Of a stretch of 61,340 nucleotides of DNA, positions 37,044 through 45,572 are shown piece after piece. Origin of the DNA: Rhodopseudomonas sp. BR0M22 (GTDB lineage Bacteria; Pseudomonadota; Alphaproteobacteria; Rhizobiales; Xanthobacteraceae). The notes below the pieces were generated by a model. It saw only the letters and a list, made by a program, of their open reading frames with translations, did not search any database and was not told the DNA's origin. The stretch is from contig NZ_QUMK01000030.1 of the NCBI RefSeq assembly GCF_010907035.1, forward strand, positions 1 through 61,340, read 5' to 3'. The translations under genes were made by a program, and so were the position numbers. How positions within the stretch are numbered: position 1 is the first letter of the stretch; each line of letters begins with the position of its first letter.

Positions 37044-38966
37044 TCAATCCGGCTCGCGCAGCGCGCGATAGATCATGTTGCGCGACACGCCGAGCCGGCG
37101 CGCCGCCTTGCTGACGTTGTTGCCGGCTTCGGCATAGGCGCTGAGCAGTTGCGCGCGCTGCAGATCGCGCAGCCCGCGCTTGAGACCGCCGCCGCTCGGT
37201 ACGCCCGCAGACAGCCGCTTGGCGGAGAGATCGCCAAGCGCGGTTTTGACCGCGGCCTCGCCGATCAGGCAGCCTTGTTCGGCGAGCGATAGCCGCGACA
37301 GTACGTTGCGCAATTGCCGGATGTTGCCATGCCATTCGAGCTCGGTCAGCCGTTCGATTGCGCCCGGCGTCAGCCGTGCCGACGGATCGATCCGGGACAT
37401 CACATGCCTTGCGATGTCGGCGAAGTCGGATCGCGCGCGCAGCGGCGGTAGCGTGACCTCGAGCGTGTTCAGGCGAAACAGCAGATCGGCACGGAAGCGG
37501 CCCTTGGCGATCGACTCGTCGAGATCGGCATTGGTGGCCGACACCAGTTGCACGTCGACCTTGCGCTTGGCGCCGCCGACCGGGCGCACCGTCCAGTCGT
37601 CGAGGAAGCGAAGCAGCACCGCCTGCAGCGACACCGGCATGTCGCCGATCTCGTCGAGAAACAGCGTTCCGCCATCGGCCTCCCTGAACAGTCCGGTCGA
37701 TCCGCCCTTGCGCGCGCCGGTGAACGAGCCCTCGGCGTAACCGAACAATTCGGCCTCGATCAGACTGTCGGGCAGCGCCGCGCAGTTCACCGGGACGAAT
37801 GATCCGCTGCGGCGGCTCGCAGCGTGGGCATGGCGGGCGAGCTGTTCCTTGCCGGTGCCTGTCTCGCCGCGCACCAGGATCGGCATCCTGCGCGCCGCCG
37901 CGTTCTCGACCTGGCGCACGATCGCCGCGATCGCCGGATCGGCGGAAACGAATTCGATGGCGGGCTGCGGCTGCGGCGCCGGGACGCGCGGCTGCGACAG
38001 CATCGGGAACTGACGCGTGTTCTCGATGGTGGCGACGAACTGGCTGCCGACGTCGTCCTCCAGGCTCTGCCGCTCGCTGCGCCGGCCTTCGTCGACGAAG
38101 CGGGTGAAGTTGGTCCGGAACACATCGGCGAAATGGCGTCCGGCCGCGGCCGGCAACCCGTGTAGGAGCACGCGCGCCGCACGATTAGCGGCGAGAATGC
38201 CGCCATCCTCGTCGATCGCGAGCAGGCCGGCGCTCAGCGTGTGCAAGTACTCGCCGCGATTGTGAAACGCGATCAGAATGTTGCCGCGGTGATACTCCCG
38301 AAACAGCCCGTTTTCGATCTGCGTCGCCGCCATTCCCACGAGAGCCTGGGTGTGGGTCTGGCGCGACAGACAATCTGACGAGGCGTCGAGGATGCCGGTG
38401 AGTTCGCCGTCCGGCGCGAAGATCGGAGCCGCGACGCAGGTCAGGTTGTTGTAGCGCGGAAAGAAGTGCTGATCGCCGTGGACCGCGACCGGCCGCTTGA
38501 GATGCGCCGCGGTGCCGAGCCCGTTGGTTCCGCAATGACGCTCGGTCCACAGCGCGCCGGGCCTGATGCCCGCCGCGTCGGACGCGTCGCGGAAGCTGCG
38601 ATCGCCGATGATGTCGAGCAGCAGGCCTTCGGCGCTCGCGAAAGCCACCATGAAATTCGAGCCGGAGATCTGCTGATGCAGCGTGTGCATCTCGGCCAGC
38701 GCCAATCCGCGCACCAGCGAGCAGCGTTGTTGCTCCTGGCGCAGCGTGGCCGGGTTGACGAACTCCGGCGGCGGCGGCTGCCGCATATCGAGTCCGAGTG
38801 CGATGCAGCGCATCCAGCTGTCGTAAATATCGACCGGCATGTAGCCGGCGGGTGAGCCGCCGCGTTGCTCGAGCGCCAAGCCGATATTGTCGAGGCGACG
38901 CCCGGCCAGCAGCATCGACTGCCCTCCCTGATCCAGCATCAGACGTTCCTCCGTCCCGCGAGCCAT
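37044..38966 (-). CDS. AcoR-type sigma-54-dependent activator, copy 1
   Basis: The 640-aa protein has an N-terminal GAF-like sensor (about residues 45-205, 'GALWTERHCGTNGLGTAAHL', 'GELTGILDASSD'), a PAS-like stretch (230-290), the sigma-54 AAA+ domain (325-545) and a Fis HTH ('NNVSKAARRLGVSRNMIYRA') at the end. Walker A is GETGTGKEQLARHA and Walker B LFLDEIGD. The sigma-54 contact loop reads GSFTGA instead of GAFTGA. It resembles AcoR and MimR, activator of Mycobacterium mimABCD. The ATG at 38966 follows GAGAAG. The gene is divergent from the monooxygenase operon, whose sigma-54 promoter and palindromic upstream site lie in the 270-bp gap. The inducer is unknown. Confidence 0.88.
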   Translation of the reverse strand: MARGTEERLMLDQGGQSMLLAGRRLDNIGLALEQRGGSPAGYMPVDIYDSWMRCIALGLDMRQPPPPEFVNPATLRQEQQRCSLVRGLALAEMHTLHQQISGSNFMVAFASAEGLLLDIIGDRSFRDASDAAGIRPGALWTERHCGTNGLGTAAHLKRPVAVHGDQHFFPRYNNLTCVAAPIFAPDGELTGILDASSDCLSRQTHTQALVGMAATQIENGLFREYHRGNILIAFHNRGEYLHTLSAGLLAIDEDGGILAANRAARVLLHGLPAAAGRHFADVFRTNFTRFVDEGRRSERQSLEDDVGSQFVATIENTRQFPMLSQPRVPAPQPQPAIEFVSADPAIAAIVRQVENAAARRMPILVRGETGTGKEQLARHAHAASRRSGSFVPVNCAALPDSLIEAELFGYAEGSFTGARKGGSTGLFREADGGTLFLDEIGDMPVSLQAVLLRFLDDWTVRPVGGAKRKVDVQLVSATNADLDESIAKGRFRADLLFRLNTLEVTLPPLRARSDFADIARHVMSRIDPSARLTPGAIERLTELEWHGNIRQLRNVLSRLSLAEQGCLIGEAAVKTALGDLSAKRLSAGVPSGGGLKRGLRDLQRAQLLSAYAEAGNNVSKAARRLGVSRNMIYRALREPD

Positions 38967-39046
38967 ATTCGGCTTCTCGTTGCGGCGTTCGAATTTCAAC
39001 ATATTCCAACTAAGCAAAATTCCAAAACGGTCGTTCCCCGCGAGAA

Positions 39047-39086
39047 GTGTTCCGTCGCGGAACACCAGTGTTCACCACGCTGGTCC
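39047..39086. promoter_or_regulatory. Putative upstream activating sites for the AcoR-type regulator
   Basis: GTGTTCCGTCGCGGAACAC (39047-39065) is a perfect 8-bp inverted repeat with a 3-base centre. A second copy of GTGTTC begins at 39068, exactly 21 bases (two turns) further on, with a weaker right half. The pair lies 66-105 bases upstream of the -24 element, a normal distance for a sigma-54 activator site. Confidence 0.65.
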
Positions 39087-39151
39087 GATGCGGATCGTGC
39101 CTGCGCTGCAGCACTTTCTGGAAGTGTATGCAATTCAGTCTGTTAGTCGCG

Positions 39152-39167
39152 TGGCATGGCTCTTGCT
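39152..39167 (+). promoter_or_regulatory. Sigma-54 (-24/-12) promoter of the monooxygenase operon
   Basis: TGGCATGGCTCTTGCT matches the consensus TGGCAC-N5-TTGCW at all essential positions; GG and GC are exactly 10 bases apart. Transcription should start near 39178, about 60 bases before the dehydrogenase ATG. The match with two flanking sigma-54 activator genes makes this a strong call. Confidence 0.85.
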
Positions 39168-39236
39168 GTTGTTAGTTCGTCGCCGGCGTCAACATGGTGA
39201 CGGAACAAAAATAATTTCCAGGGAGCGAAGGGTTCA

Positions 39237-40280
39237 ATGAAAGCCGCGGTTCTGCATGAATTCGACGAGAAGCTGACAGCGAAGGAATTCGTCAAATACG
39301 AGGACGTGGCGGACCCGAAGATCACGCGGCCGTCGGACGTCGTGGTGCGGATCGGCGGCGCGGGCGTGTGCCGGACGGATCTGCACATCGTCGAAGGCAT
39401 CTGGCGCAGCAAGGTTGACGTCAACCTGCCTTACATCATGGGCCACGAGAATGCCGGCTGGGTCGAAGCGATCGGCCCCGGTGTCGAAGGCATCAAGGTC
39501 GGCGATCCGGTGATCTGTCATCCGCTGGTGACCAGCGGTCACTGCCTGGCGTGTCGGCGCGGCAACGACATGCACGCCGACGGCAGCGTGTTCCCCGGCA
39601 TCAATGCCAATGGCGGCTACGCGGAGTATCTGCTGACGGGGCAGCGTTCGCTGATCAAGTTGCCGAAGACGCTCGCGCCGAAAGATGTAGCTCCCTACAC
39701 CGACGCCGGTCTCACCGCGTATCGAGCTGCCAAAAAGGCGTCGCGGCATCTGTTGCCCGGCCAATACGTTGCGGTCATCGGCGCCGGCGGCCTCGGTCAT
39801 ATCGGCATTCAGGTTCTGGCGGCGTTGTGCGCCGCCGAAATCATCGTGGTCGATCGCGACGACAAGTCGCTCGAACTCGCCAAGACCTGCGGCGCGCACC
39901 ATCTGGTGAAAGCCGACGGCAACGAGGTCGAAGCGATGCTGGCGCTGACCGCCGGGCGCGGTGCCGAAGCCGTGATCGATTTCGTCGGCGAAGGCGAGGC
40001 CGTCGCCCGCGGTCTGGCGATGACGGCCAACGACGGCTTCTACTACGTGGTCGGCTACGGCGGAAAAATCGAACTGCCGACCATCGACCTGATCACCTCG
40101 GAAAAGACCATCGTGGGCAATCTGGTCGGCAGCTATGCCGAGCTTGTCGAACTGATGACGCTCGCCGATCGCGGTCTCGTTCAGCTTCACACCAAGGAAT
40201 ACAAGCTCAGCGCCGCCAACGACGCGCTGCACGATCTGCATCATGGCCGCATCCACGGCCGGGCCGTGCTGGTGCCATGA
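39237..40280 (+). CDS. Zinc-type alcohol dehydrogenase, first gene of the monooxygenase operon
   Basis: The 347-aa medium-chain dehydrogenase has catalytic-zinc ligands Cys45 ('GAGVCRTDLH'), His70 and Glu71 ('IMGHENAGWVE'), and a Rossmann motif 'VIGAGGLGHIGIQVL' followed by 'IIVVDRDD', whose Asp favours NAD. The structural-zinc lobe, normally with four Cys, reads 'SGHCLACRRGNDMHADG' and has only two, so this site is probably empty. In di-iron monooxygenase clusters this gene oxidises the alcohol product (for example 2-propanol to acetone, or acetol onward). The ATG follows CAGGGAGCGAAG. The next gene overlaps its stop by 4 bp. Confidence 0.88.
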   Translation: MKAAVLHEFDEKLTAKEFVKYEDVADPKITRPSDVVVRIGGAGVCRTDLHIVEGIWRSKVDVNLPYIMGHENAGWVEAIGPGVEGIKVGDPVICHPLVTSGHCLACRRGNDMHADGSVFPGINANGGYAEYLLTGQRSLIKLPKTLAPKDVAPYTDAGLTAYRAAKKASRHLLPGQYVAVIGAGGLGHIGIQVLAALCAAEIIVVDRDDKSLELAKTCGAHHLVKADGNEVEAMLALTAGRGAEAVIDFVGEGEAVARGLAMTANDGFYYVVGYGGKIELPTIDLITSEKTIVGNLVGSYAELVELMTLADRGLVQLHTKEYKLSAANDALHDLHHGRIHGRAVLVP

Positions 40281-40699
40281 CGAACCGCTGCGAGGCGGTT
40301 CGCTCGCCGCCGCAAACCTGGATGGGCGACATGACCAAGAGCAGTGCGGACGATCCGCCGGATGCCGACAGGTCGGATCGCGACGCGGCCCGCGCTAGCA
40401 TGCTGGCACGGCACCGGCTGATCGAAGCGATCATCCGCAACAACGAGGCGCAGCTGCGCAATGATAGCGCGCGCGGCGGCGCCGAGATCGAACTGCATTG
40501 CGCGCTCCGCGACAGCAAACTGCCGGATGCGGGGACCGACGCGACTGCCGAAGTCGAGCGGATGACCGCGCGACTGCGGCAGTTGCGGGACGAACACGAA
40601 CGCCTCGTCGCCGAACGCGAGTGGCTGAACGCCTCGCTGCTCGAGTTCGACGCGGGACCACAGGGCGGGGGCCACAACCACCGAACGGGAAACGCATGA
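40277..40699 (+). CDS. Unrecognised protein in monooxygenase operon, 140 aa
   Basis: I recognise no family. The first 45 residues are hydrophilic and Asp/Ser-rich. Residues 46-125 form long charged helices: 'ARHRLIEAIIRNNEAQLRND', 'EVERMTARLRQLRDEHERLV', with heptads suggesting a coiled coil. The end 'AGPQGGGHNHRTGNA' is flexible. It starts in the dehydrogenase stop codon (ATGA) and overlaps the next gene by 4 bp (ATGA), so all three are coupled; an internal ATG at 40331 is an alternative. Coupling between the dehydrogenase and hydroxylase genes suggests an accessory or assembly role, which is only inferred. Confidence 0.75.
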   Translation: MTNRCEAVRSPPQTWMGDMTKSSADDPPDADRSDRDAARASMLARHRLIEAIIRNNEAQLRNDSARGGAEIELHCALRDSKLPDAGTDATAEVERMTARLRQLRDEHERLVAEREWLNASLLEFDAGPQGGGHNHRTGNA

Positions 40700-40974
40700 T
40701 GACCAGCAACAGCATCGGGACTGCGGGGAAGGGACCGGGCGCAGACGGCTTCGCGCCATCCGACCCGATCGAACTCAGCGACGAGGACCGCTCTAAAGAC
40801 GGCTTCTTCGTGCAGCTCGCGGGCGTCGCCGAGGCGATGATCGCCGAGCACGGCAAGGACTTCGCGATGGGCGCGCTCGTGCTCACGGCGCGGTTCATCG
40901 CCGAAGGCAAGCCCCTCACCAAGGGCGCTGCGAGTCTCGACCCGGCCCAGCGGCCGGTTTCCGGCCCGTCCTGA
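40696..40974 (+). CDS. Unrecognised protein in monooxygenase operon, 92 aa
   Basis: No family recognised. The protein is small and acidic at the front ('DPIELSDEDRSKDGFFVQLA') with a hydrophobic helix-rich middle 'GVAEAMIAEHGKDFAMGALV' and 'LTARFIAEGKPLTKGAASLD'. It has no signal peptide, and the middle is too short and polar to be a clear membrane anchor. Two ATGs (40696 and 40699) sit at the start; the first overlaps the upstream stop. It is the last of three coupled genes, 108 bp before the hydroxylase gene. It may be a monooxygenase accessory protein. Confidence 0.75.
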   Translation: MMTSNSIGTAGKGPGADGFAPSDPIELSDEDRSKDGFFVQLAGVAEAMIAEHGKDFAMGALVLTARFIAEGKPLTKGAASLDPAQRPVSGPS

Positions 40975-41082
40975 ACGACGGACCTCCGACCATCGGACGC
41001 CACCGCTCTAACCGCGACAACACCGGCTTCCGACCAACAAAGGCAGAGAGTGAAGTCAACGCAACGTCCAAGGGAGAAGTAA

Positions 41083-42756
41083 ATGTCCGAGACACTGACG
41101 CTGAACAAGATCGTGAACCAGAAGGGGATCAGCACTGCGGAAGCCGCGAATCGGGTGTCCGATCTCGGCTGGACGCCGAGCTACGTCCAGGAGGCGATGA
41201 CCTTCCCGACCGACTACAAGATCTCGCGGGTGCCGCGCGACCCGATGAAGCAGGTCTTGCGCTCCTACTTCCCGATGCAGGAGGAGAAGGACAATCGCGT
41301 CTACGGCGCGCTCGACGCGGCGCTGCGCGGCGACATGTTCCGCAATGTCGAGCCGCGCTGGGTCGAATGGATGAAGCTGTTCCTGGCGATCATTCCGTTT
41401 CCGGAGATCTCCGCGGCGCGGTCGATGGCCATGGTCGGCCGGCTGGCGCCGGGCGAGGAACTGCGCACCGGCTTTACCATGCAGATGGTCGACGAGTTCC
41501 GCCACTCCACGATTCAGATGAATCTGAAGAAGTGGTACATGGAAAACTACATCGATCCGGCCGGCTTCGACATCACCGAAGCGGCATTCGGCAAGTGCTA
41601 CGCCACCACGATCGGCCGGCAGTTCGCCGAAGGCTTCCTCACCGGCGACGCCATCACCGCCGCCAACATCTACCTGACGGTGGTGGCCGAGACCGCCTTC
41701 ACCAACACGCTGTTCGTCGCCATGCCGTCGGAAGCCGCCCGGAACGGCGACTATGCGCTGCCGACCGTGTTCCTGTCGGTGCAGTCCGACGAATCGCGCC
41801 ACATCGGCAACGGTCACTCGATGCTGATGGCGATGATCCACGATCCGTCGAACCACCAGCTGCTCGAGCGCGACCTGAAATACGCATTCTGGCAGAACCA
41901 CGCCATCGTCGACGCCGCGATCGGCACCTTCATCGAATACGGCACCACCAACCGCGACAAGAACAAGGAATCCTACGCCGAGCTGTGGCACCGCTGGATC
42001 TACGAAGACTACTACCGGACCTACATGCTGCCGCTCGAAAAATACGGCATCAAGATCCACCACGACGACGTCGCCGAGGCCTGGGACCGGATCGTCAAGA
42101 AGAATTACGTCCACAAGACCGCGCAGTTCTTCTCGGTCGGCTGGTCGTTCAACTTCTGGCGGATCGAAGCCCAGACCGAGAAGGACTTCGAATGGTTCGA
42201 GCACAAGTACCCGGGCTGGTACGCCGAATTCGGCGATTACTGGAAGTGGTACGCGAAGCTGTCGAAGCCGGGCGAGAAGGTGATCGCCTTCAATTCCGAC
42301 GTCGGCTACGTCTATCCGCACCGCTGCTGGAGCTGCATGGTGCCGTGCCTGATCCGCGAGGATTTCTGCTGCGACGAAGTCGACGGCAAGGTCTACACCT
42401 ACTGCTCGGAAGGCTGCCGCTGGACCCACAAGGTGGCGTTCGCCGCCGAGTACGAAGGTCGCGCCACGCCGGCGATGGGGCGCTTCAGCGGTCGGCGCGA
42501 GTGGGAGGAGTGCTACCACGGCTGGGATCACGCCGACGCCCTGGTCGATCTCGGCTTCGTGCGCTCCGACGGTAAGACGCTGGTGCCGCAGCCGCACCTG
42601 CGTTTCGAGCAGAAGGACATGTGGACGCTCGACCACGTCCGCGGCAACACGCTCGGCAGCCCGCTGCGCGCGTTCCGTGCATTGAAGCCCGGCGCCGAAC
42701 GCGACGCCGCCGTCGCCGAGTATCGCAAGGGCTTCACCATCAACCCCTGCAACTGA
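41083..42756 (+). CDS. prmA: Soluble di-iron monooxygenase, hydroxylase large subunit (MimA/PrmA type)
   Basis: This subunit holds the di-iron centre that activates O2 for hydroxylation of small alkanes, ketones or phenols. Six ligands are visible: E108, E138 and H141 (DEFRH), E203, E237 and H240 (DESRH). Their spacings (30, 3, 65, 34, 3) equal those of methane monooxygenase MmoX (E114, E144, H147, E209, E243, H246). A Cys-rich C-terminal part follows ('HRCWSCMVPCLIREDFCC', then 'YCSEGCRWTHKV'), as in MimA/PrmA. The 557-aa length is typical. It is preceded by AAGGGAGAAG and belongs to the sigma-54 operon. Propane, acetone and phenol are all known substrates of this branch, so the true one is open. 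Confidence 0.95.
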   Translation: MSETLTLNKIVNQKGISTAEAANRVSDLGWTPSYVQEAMTFPTDYKISRVPRDPMKQVLRSYFPMQEEKDNRVYGALDAALRGDMFRNVEPRWVEWMKLFLAIIPFPEISAARSMAMVGRLAPGEELRTGFTMQMVDEFRHSTIQMNLKKWYMENYIDPAGFDITEAAFGKCYATTIGRQFAEGFLTGDAITAANIYLTVVAETAFTNTLFVAMPSEAARNGDYALPTVFLSVQSDESRHIGNGHSMLMAMIHDPSNHQLLERDLKYAFWQNHAIVDAAIGTFIEYGTTNRDKNKESYAELWHRWIYEDYYRTYMLPLEKYGIKIHHDDVAEAWDRIVKKNYVHKTAQFFSVGWSFNFWRIEAQTEKDFEWFEHKYPGWYAEFGDYWKWYAKLSKPGEKVIAFNSDVGYVYPHRCWSCMVPCLIREDFCCDEVDGKVYTYCSEGCRWTHKVAFAAEYEGRATPAMGRFSGRREWEECYHGWDHADALVDLGFVRSDGKTLVPQPHLRFEQKDMWTLDHVRGNTLGSPLRAFRALKPGAERDAAVAEYRKGFTINPCN

Positions 42757-42774
42757 GCGAGGTCGGAAGGCGAG

Positions 42775-42796
42775 GGGGCCGCTCAGCGCGGTCCCC
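42775..42796 (+). other. Intercistronic stem-loop between prmA and prmB
   Basis: GGGGCCGC (42775-42782) pairs with GCGG-T-CCCC (42788-42796, one bulged T) around TCAGC. There is no T-run, so it is more likely an mRNA 3'-end stabiliser than a terminator. It may raise prmA transcript levels over downstream genes. Confidence 0.4.
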
Positions 42797-42861
42797 TGGT
42801 CCCCCGCCGATGCGGCGCCGCGCGCGCTGTGAGCTTCGTTCCCCTAACCAGGCCGAGATCC

Positions 42862-43905
42862 ATGTCGGAAACCACCACCACCTACAAGGTCCGCCTCGAG
42901 CCGGTCGGCATCGAGATGGATGTCGAGGAAGGCGAGACCGTGCTGGATGCCGGCTTTCGCCAGGGCATTGCGCTGATGCATGGCTGCAAGGAAGGCCAGT
43001 GCGGCTCCTGCAAGGCGCGTGTGCTGAGCGGCGATATCGAGATGCTGAAGTATTCGACCTTCGCGCTGCCCGATTACGAGCGCGAGAACGAACACGTCCT
43101 GCTCTGCAAGACCCACGCCTACAGCGATCTCGAAGTCGAGCTGCTGAATTTCGACGAAGAGCTGCTGTCGCATTCGATCGCGGTGAAATCGTTCGAGGCG
43201 CGGCTCGCCAAGGTGACGGCGCTGACCCACGATATTCGCCTGCTCGAAATCGACCTCGACAAGCCGATGAAGTTTTGGGCCGGTCAGTATGTCGATCTGA
43301 CGCTGCCCGACGTCGGCGTGACGCGGGCGTTCTCGATGGCCAATGCGCCGGTCGACGGCACGCGGCTGTCCTTCATCATCAAGAAATATCCGAACGGCCT
43401 GTTCTCGTCACAGCTCGACGGCGCGCTGCAGCCTGGCGCTGTGCTGCAGGCCAAGGGGCCTTACGGCACCTGCTTCCGCCGCGAGGGGCGAACCGGCCCG
43501 CTGCTGCTGATCGGCGGCGGATCCGGGATGTCGCCGCTGTGGTCGATGCTGTCGGATCAGGTGCAGAGCGGCGATCAGCGGCCGGTGCGGTTCTTCTACG
43601 GCGCGCGCACGCGGGCCGATCTGTTCATGCTCGACGAGATCGCGGCGGTGGCCAAGGCCCTGCCGGACTTCCAGTTCATCCCGGCGCTGTCGCATGCCTC
43701 CGCCGACGATCAGTGGGACGGCGAGACCGGTTTCATTCACGAGGTGGTGCAGCGGCGGCTTGCCGCCGAGTCTCTGAGCGGGGTGATCGACGCTTACGCC
43801 TGCGGGCCGGTGCCGATGATCGATGCGGTGCTGCCGGTACTGCAAATGGCGAATGTCGAGCCCGATCACATCTTCTTCGACAAATTCACGCCGGCCACGC
43901 GCTGA
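42862..43905 (+). CDS. prmB: Monooxygenase reductase subunit (2Fe-2S/FAD)
   Basis: This 347-aa protein passes electrons from NAD(P)H to the hydroxylase. A plant-type ferredoxin domain (residues 8-97) has cluster ligands C42, C47, C50 and C82 in the spacing Cx4Cx2Cx31C. A ferredoxin-reductase module follows with FAD motif 'RAFSMAN' (RxFS) near residue 156 and the nucleotide motif 'LLIGGGSGMSPLWSML' near residue 215. The C-terminal 'YACGPVPMIDAV' and 'FFDKF' complete it. The ATG at 42862 is preferred over a GTG at 42829. Confidence 0.95.
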   Translation: MSETTTTYKVRLEPVGIEMDVEEGETVLDAGFRQGIALMHGCKEGQCGSCKARVLSGDIEMLKYSTFALPDYERENEHVLLCKTHAYSDLEVELLNFDEELLSHSIAVKSFEARLAKVTALTHDIRLLEIDLDKPMKFWAGQYVDLTLPDVGVTRAFSMANAPVDGTRLSFIIKKYPNGLFSSQLDGALQPGAVLQAKGPYGTCFRREGRTGPLLLIGGGSGMSPLWSMLSDQVQSGDQRPVRFFYGARTRADLFMLDEIAAVAKALPDFQFIPALSHASADDQWDGETGFIHEVVQRRLAAESLSGVIDAYACGPVPMIDAVLPVLQMANVEPDHIFFDKFTPATR

Positions 43906-43972
43906 CGGCCGATGCTTTCCACGACGACCGAACGCCGTTCGGCGAGATTAATCATAACCCAGGGAGGATGAC

Positions 43973-45037
43973 ATGAGTGCGAGCCCACAGACCGTGCAGA
44001 AGTCCGGTGCCGCCGGATCGGCGATCTTCGCCGGATCCGACAGTCGTAAGTACAATTACTACGAGCCCAAGGCCCGCAAGGCGACGCATTACGAGGACAT
44101 GACCGTCGACGTGCAGCCCGATCCGGAGCGCTATCTGCTGCAGGATTGGATCATCTCGTTTCCGGACGGCACGCCGACCTATTCCAAGACCTGGACCAAG
44201 GCGCTGAGCTCGAACTGGCATCAATTCCGCGCCGTCGATCAGGAGTGGGAGCGCACGCACTATCAGCGGCAGTCGACGATCTGCGGCATGGTGCAGGGCG
44301 TCATCGAGAATGCGCGCAAGTCCGGCGCGCCGAAGCGCTTCGACGCCGCATGGGTCAAGGTGCTGCAGGATCATCTCGGCGCCTACAAGCACGCCGAATT
44401 CGGGCTCGGCACCTCGCTGATGCAGGCGCAGCGCTACGGCTACACGCAGATGATCAACAACGCGACGCTGACCAATTCGTCCTACAAGCTTCGCTTCTCG
44501 CAAGACCTGACGCTGTATCTCAGCGAGATCGGCATGGATCTCGGCAACTTCGACCACACCGCAGGCAAGACGCACTGGCTCGAAGATCCGATCTGGCAGG
44601 GGACCCGCAGGGCGATCGAAGCCATCATGGGAGCGACCGACTATCTCGAGCAGTATCTCGCGACCAACCTGGTGTTCGAGCCGCTGGTCGGCGAGCTGTT
44701 CCGCAGCGGCTTCATCATGCAGATGGCCGCGTCGCAGGGCGATTTCGCGACGCCCTCGGTGGTCGCGGCGGCGGAAGCGGACTATGAGCGCAATCTCGCC
44801 AACACCGTCGAGCTGGCGCACATGCTGACGCACGACAAGGAGCACGGCGCGCACAACACCAAGCTGTTCAACGGCTGGATCGCCCATCACGGCGCGCTCG
44901 CCAAGGAGGCCGCCGCCAATCTGCAGCCGATCTGGTCGCAGCCGCGCGTCAAGGTGTCGAGCTTCGACGACGCGCAGGAGCGCGCGCACAACCGGATCCA
45001 GACGATCTGCTCGCAGGTCGGCCTCAAGGCGCCGTAG
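43973..45037 (+). CDS. prmC: Soluble di-iron monooxygenase, hydroxylase small (beta) subunit
   Basis: The 354-aa protein aligns in pattern with the beta subunits of the MimC/PrmC and toluene/phenol monooxygenase type: 'YNYYEPKARKATHYEDMTVD', 'WIISFPDGTPTYSKTWT' and 'LSEIGMDLGNFDHTAGKTHW'. It continues with 'LEDPIWQGTRRAIEAIMGAT' and 'EPLVGELFRSGFIMQMAA'. It is all-helical and lacks the DExRH ligands, as expected for a non-catalytic subunit that forms the (alpha-beta)2 core. It has a CAGGGAGGA ribosome site and lies 67 bp from prmB. Confidence 0.95.
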   Translation: MSASPQTVQKSGAAGSAIFAGSDSRKYNYYEPKARKATHYEDMTVDVQPDPERYLLQDWIISFPDGTPTYSKTWTKALSSNWHQFRAVDQEWERTHYQRQSTICGMVQGVIENARKSGAPKRFDAAWVKVLQDHLGAYKHAEFGLGTSLMQAQRYGYTQMINNATLTNSSYKLRFSQDLTLYLSEIGMDLGNFDHTAGKTHWLEDPIWQGTRRAIEAIMGATDYLEQYLATNLVFEPLVGELFRSGFIMQMAASQGDFATPSVVAAAEADYERNLANTVELAHMLTHDKEHGAHNTKLFNGWIAHHGALAKEAAANLQPIWSQPRVKVSSFDDAQERAHNRIQTICSQVGLKAP

Positions 45038-45116
45038 CGGCCTCACCGCGGCGCGCGGACAGTCGTCCGGGCGTCGCTCGACCCCCTTCAAGCCATCACC
45101 TGTTCAGGAGAACGAC

Positions 45117-45476
45117 ATGACCGAGGCCGCGACCAACATCTTCAAGTCGATGAAGGACATCAAATTCGAAGAGACGATCTCGCATCAATGCGGGGTCACG
45201 ATGAACGACAGCGTCGAGGCGCGCGCCATCGCCGAAGTGATGGAGCAGAAGGCCGGCGTCAAGGTGACGTTCATGCCGGCGATGATCCGGATCGACGGCG
45301 AGGGCAAGCTGGTCTTCAAAATGAGCGAGATCAGCGAAGCGCTCGGCCGCGAGATGACACCGTATCTGTTCGAGATCTCGACCTCCACGCATTACGGCCG
45401 AATGGTGATGGTCGACGACGACACCGTGGTCTGCTTCGGCGACATGAACGAAGCGCTCGCCTACATCGAGCACTGA
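45117..45476 (+). CDS. prmD: Monooxygenase coupling (effector) protein, MmoB/DmpM family
   Basis: The 119-aa cofactor-free protein binds the hydroxylase and tunes substrate access and O2 reactivity. It shows the MmoB/DmpM pattern: 'CGVTMNDSVEARAIAEVMEQ', 'KAGVKVTFMPAMIRIDGEGK', 'FEISTSTHYGRMVMVDDDTV' with 'VCFGDMNEALAYIEH' at the end. It lies 79 bp downstream of prmC with a CAGGAG ribosome site. A strong stem-loop follows, before the accessory genes. Confidence 0.93.
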   Translation: MTEAATNIFKSMKDIKFEETISHQCGVTMNDSVEARAIAEVMEQKAGVKVTFMPAMIRIDGEGKLVFKMSEISEALGREMTPYLFEISTSTHYGRMVMVDDDTVVCFGDMNEALAYIEH

Positions 45477-45482
45477 TGCGGC

Positions 45483-45509
45483 GCAGGGCCGGGCACAGTC
45501 CGGCCCTGC
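45483..45509 (+). other. Strong intercistronic stem-loop after prmD
   Basis: GCAGGGCCGG (45483-45492) pairs perfectly with CCGGCCCTGC (45500-45509) around a 7-base loop, 6 bases after the prmD stop. No T-run follows. It divides the structural genes prmABCD from the amidohydrolase-DUF59-groEL part and could set a higher level of the former. Confidence 0.5.
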
Positions 45510-45572
45510 CTGACAGAGATCCAACGATCAACAATCGATGTGCCCAACGCGGCACGACCAGGGAGAAGCGCG

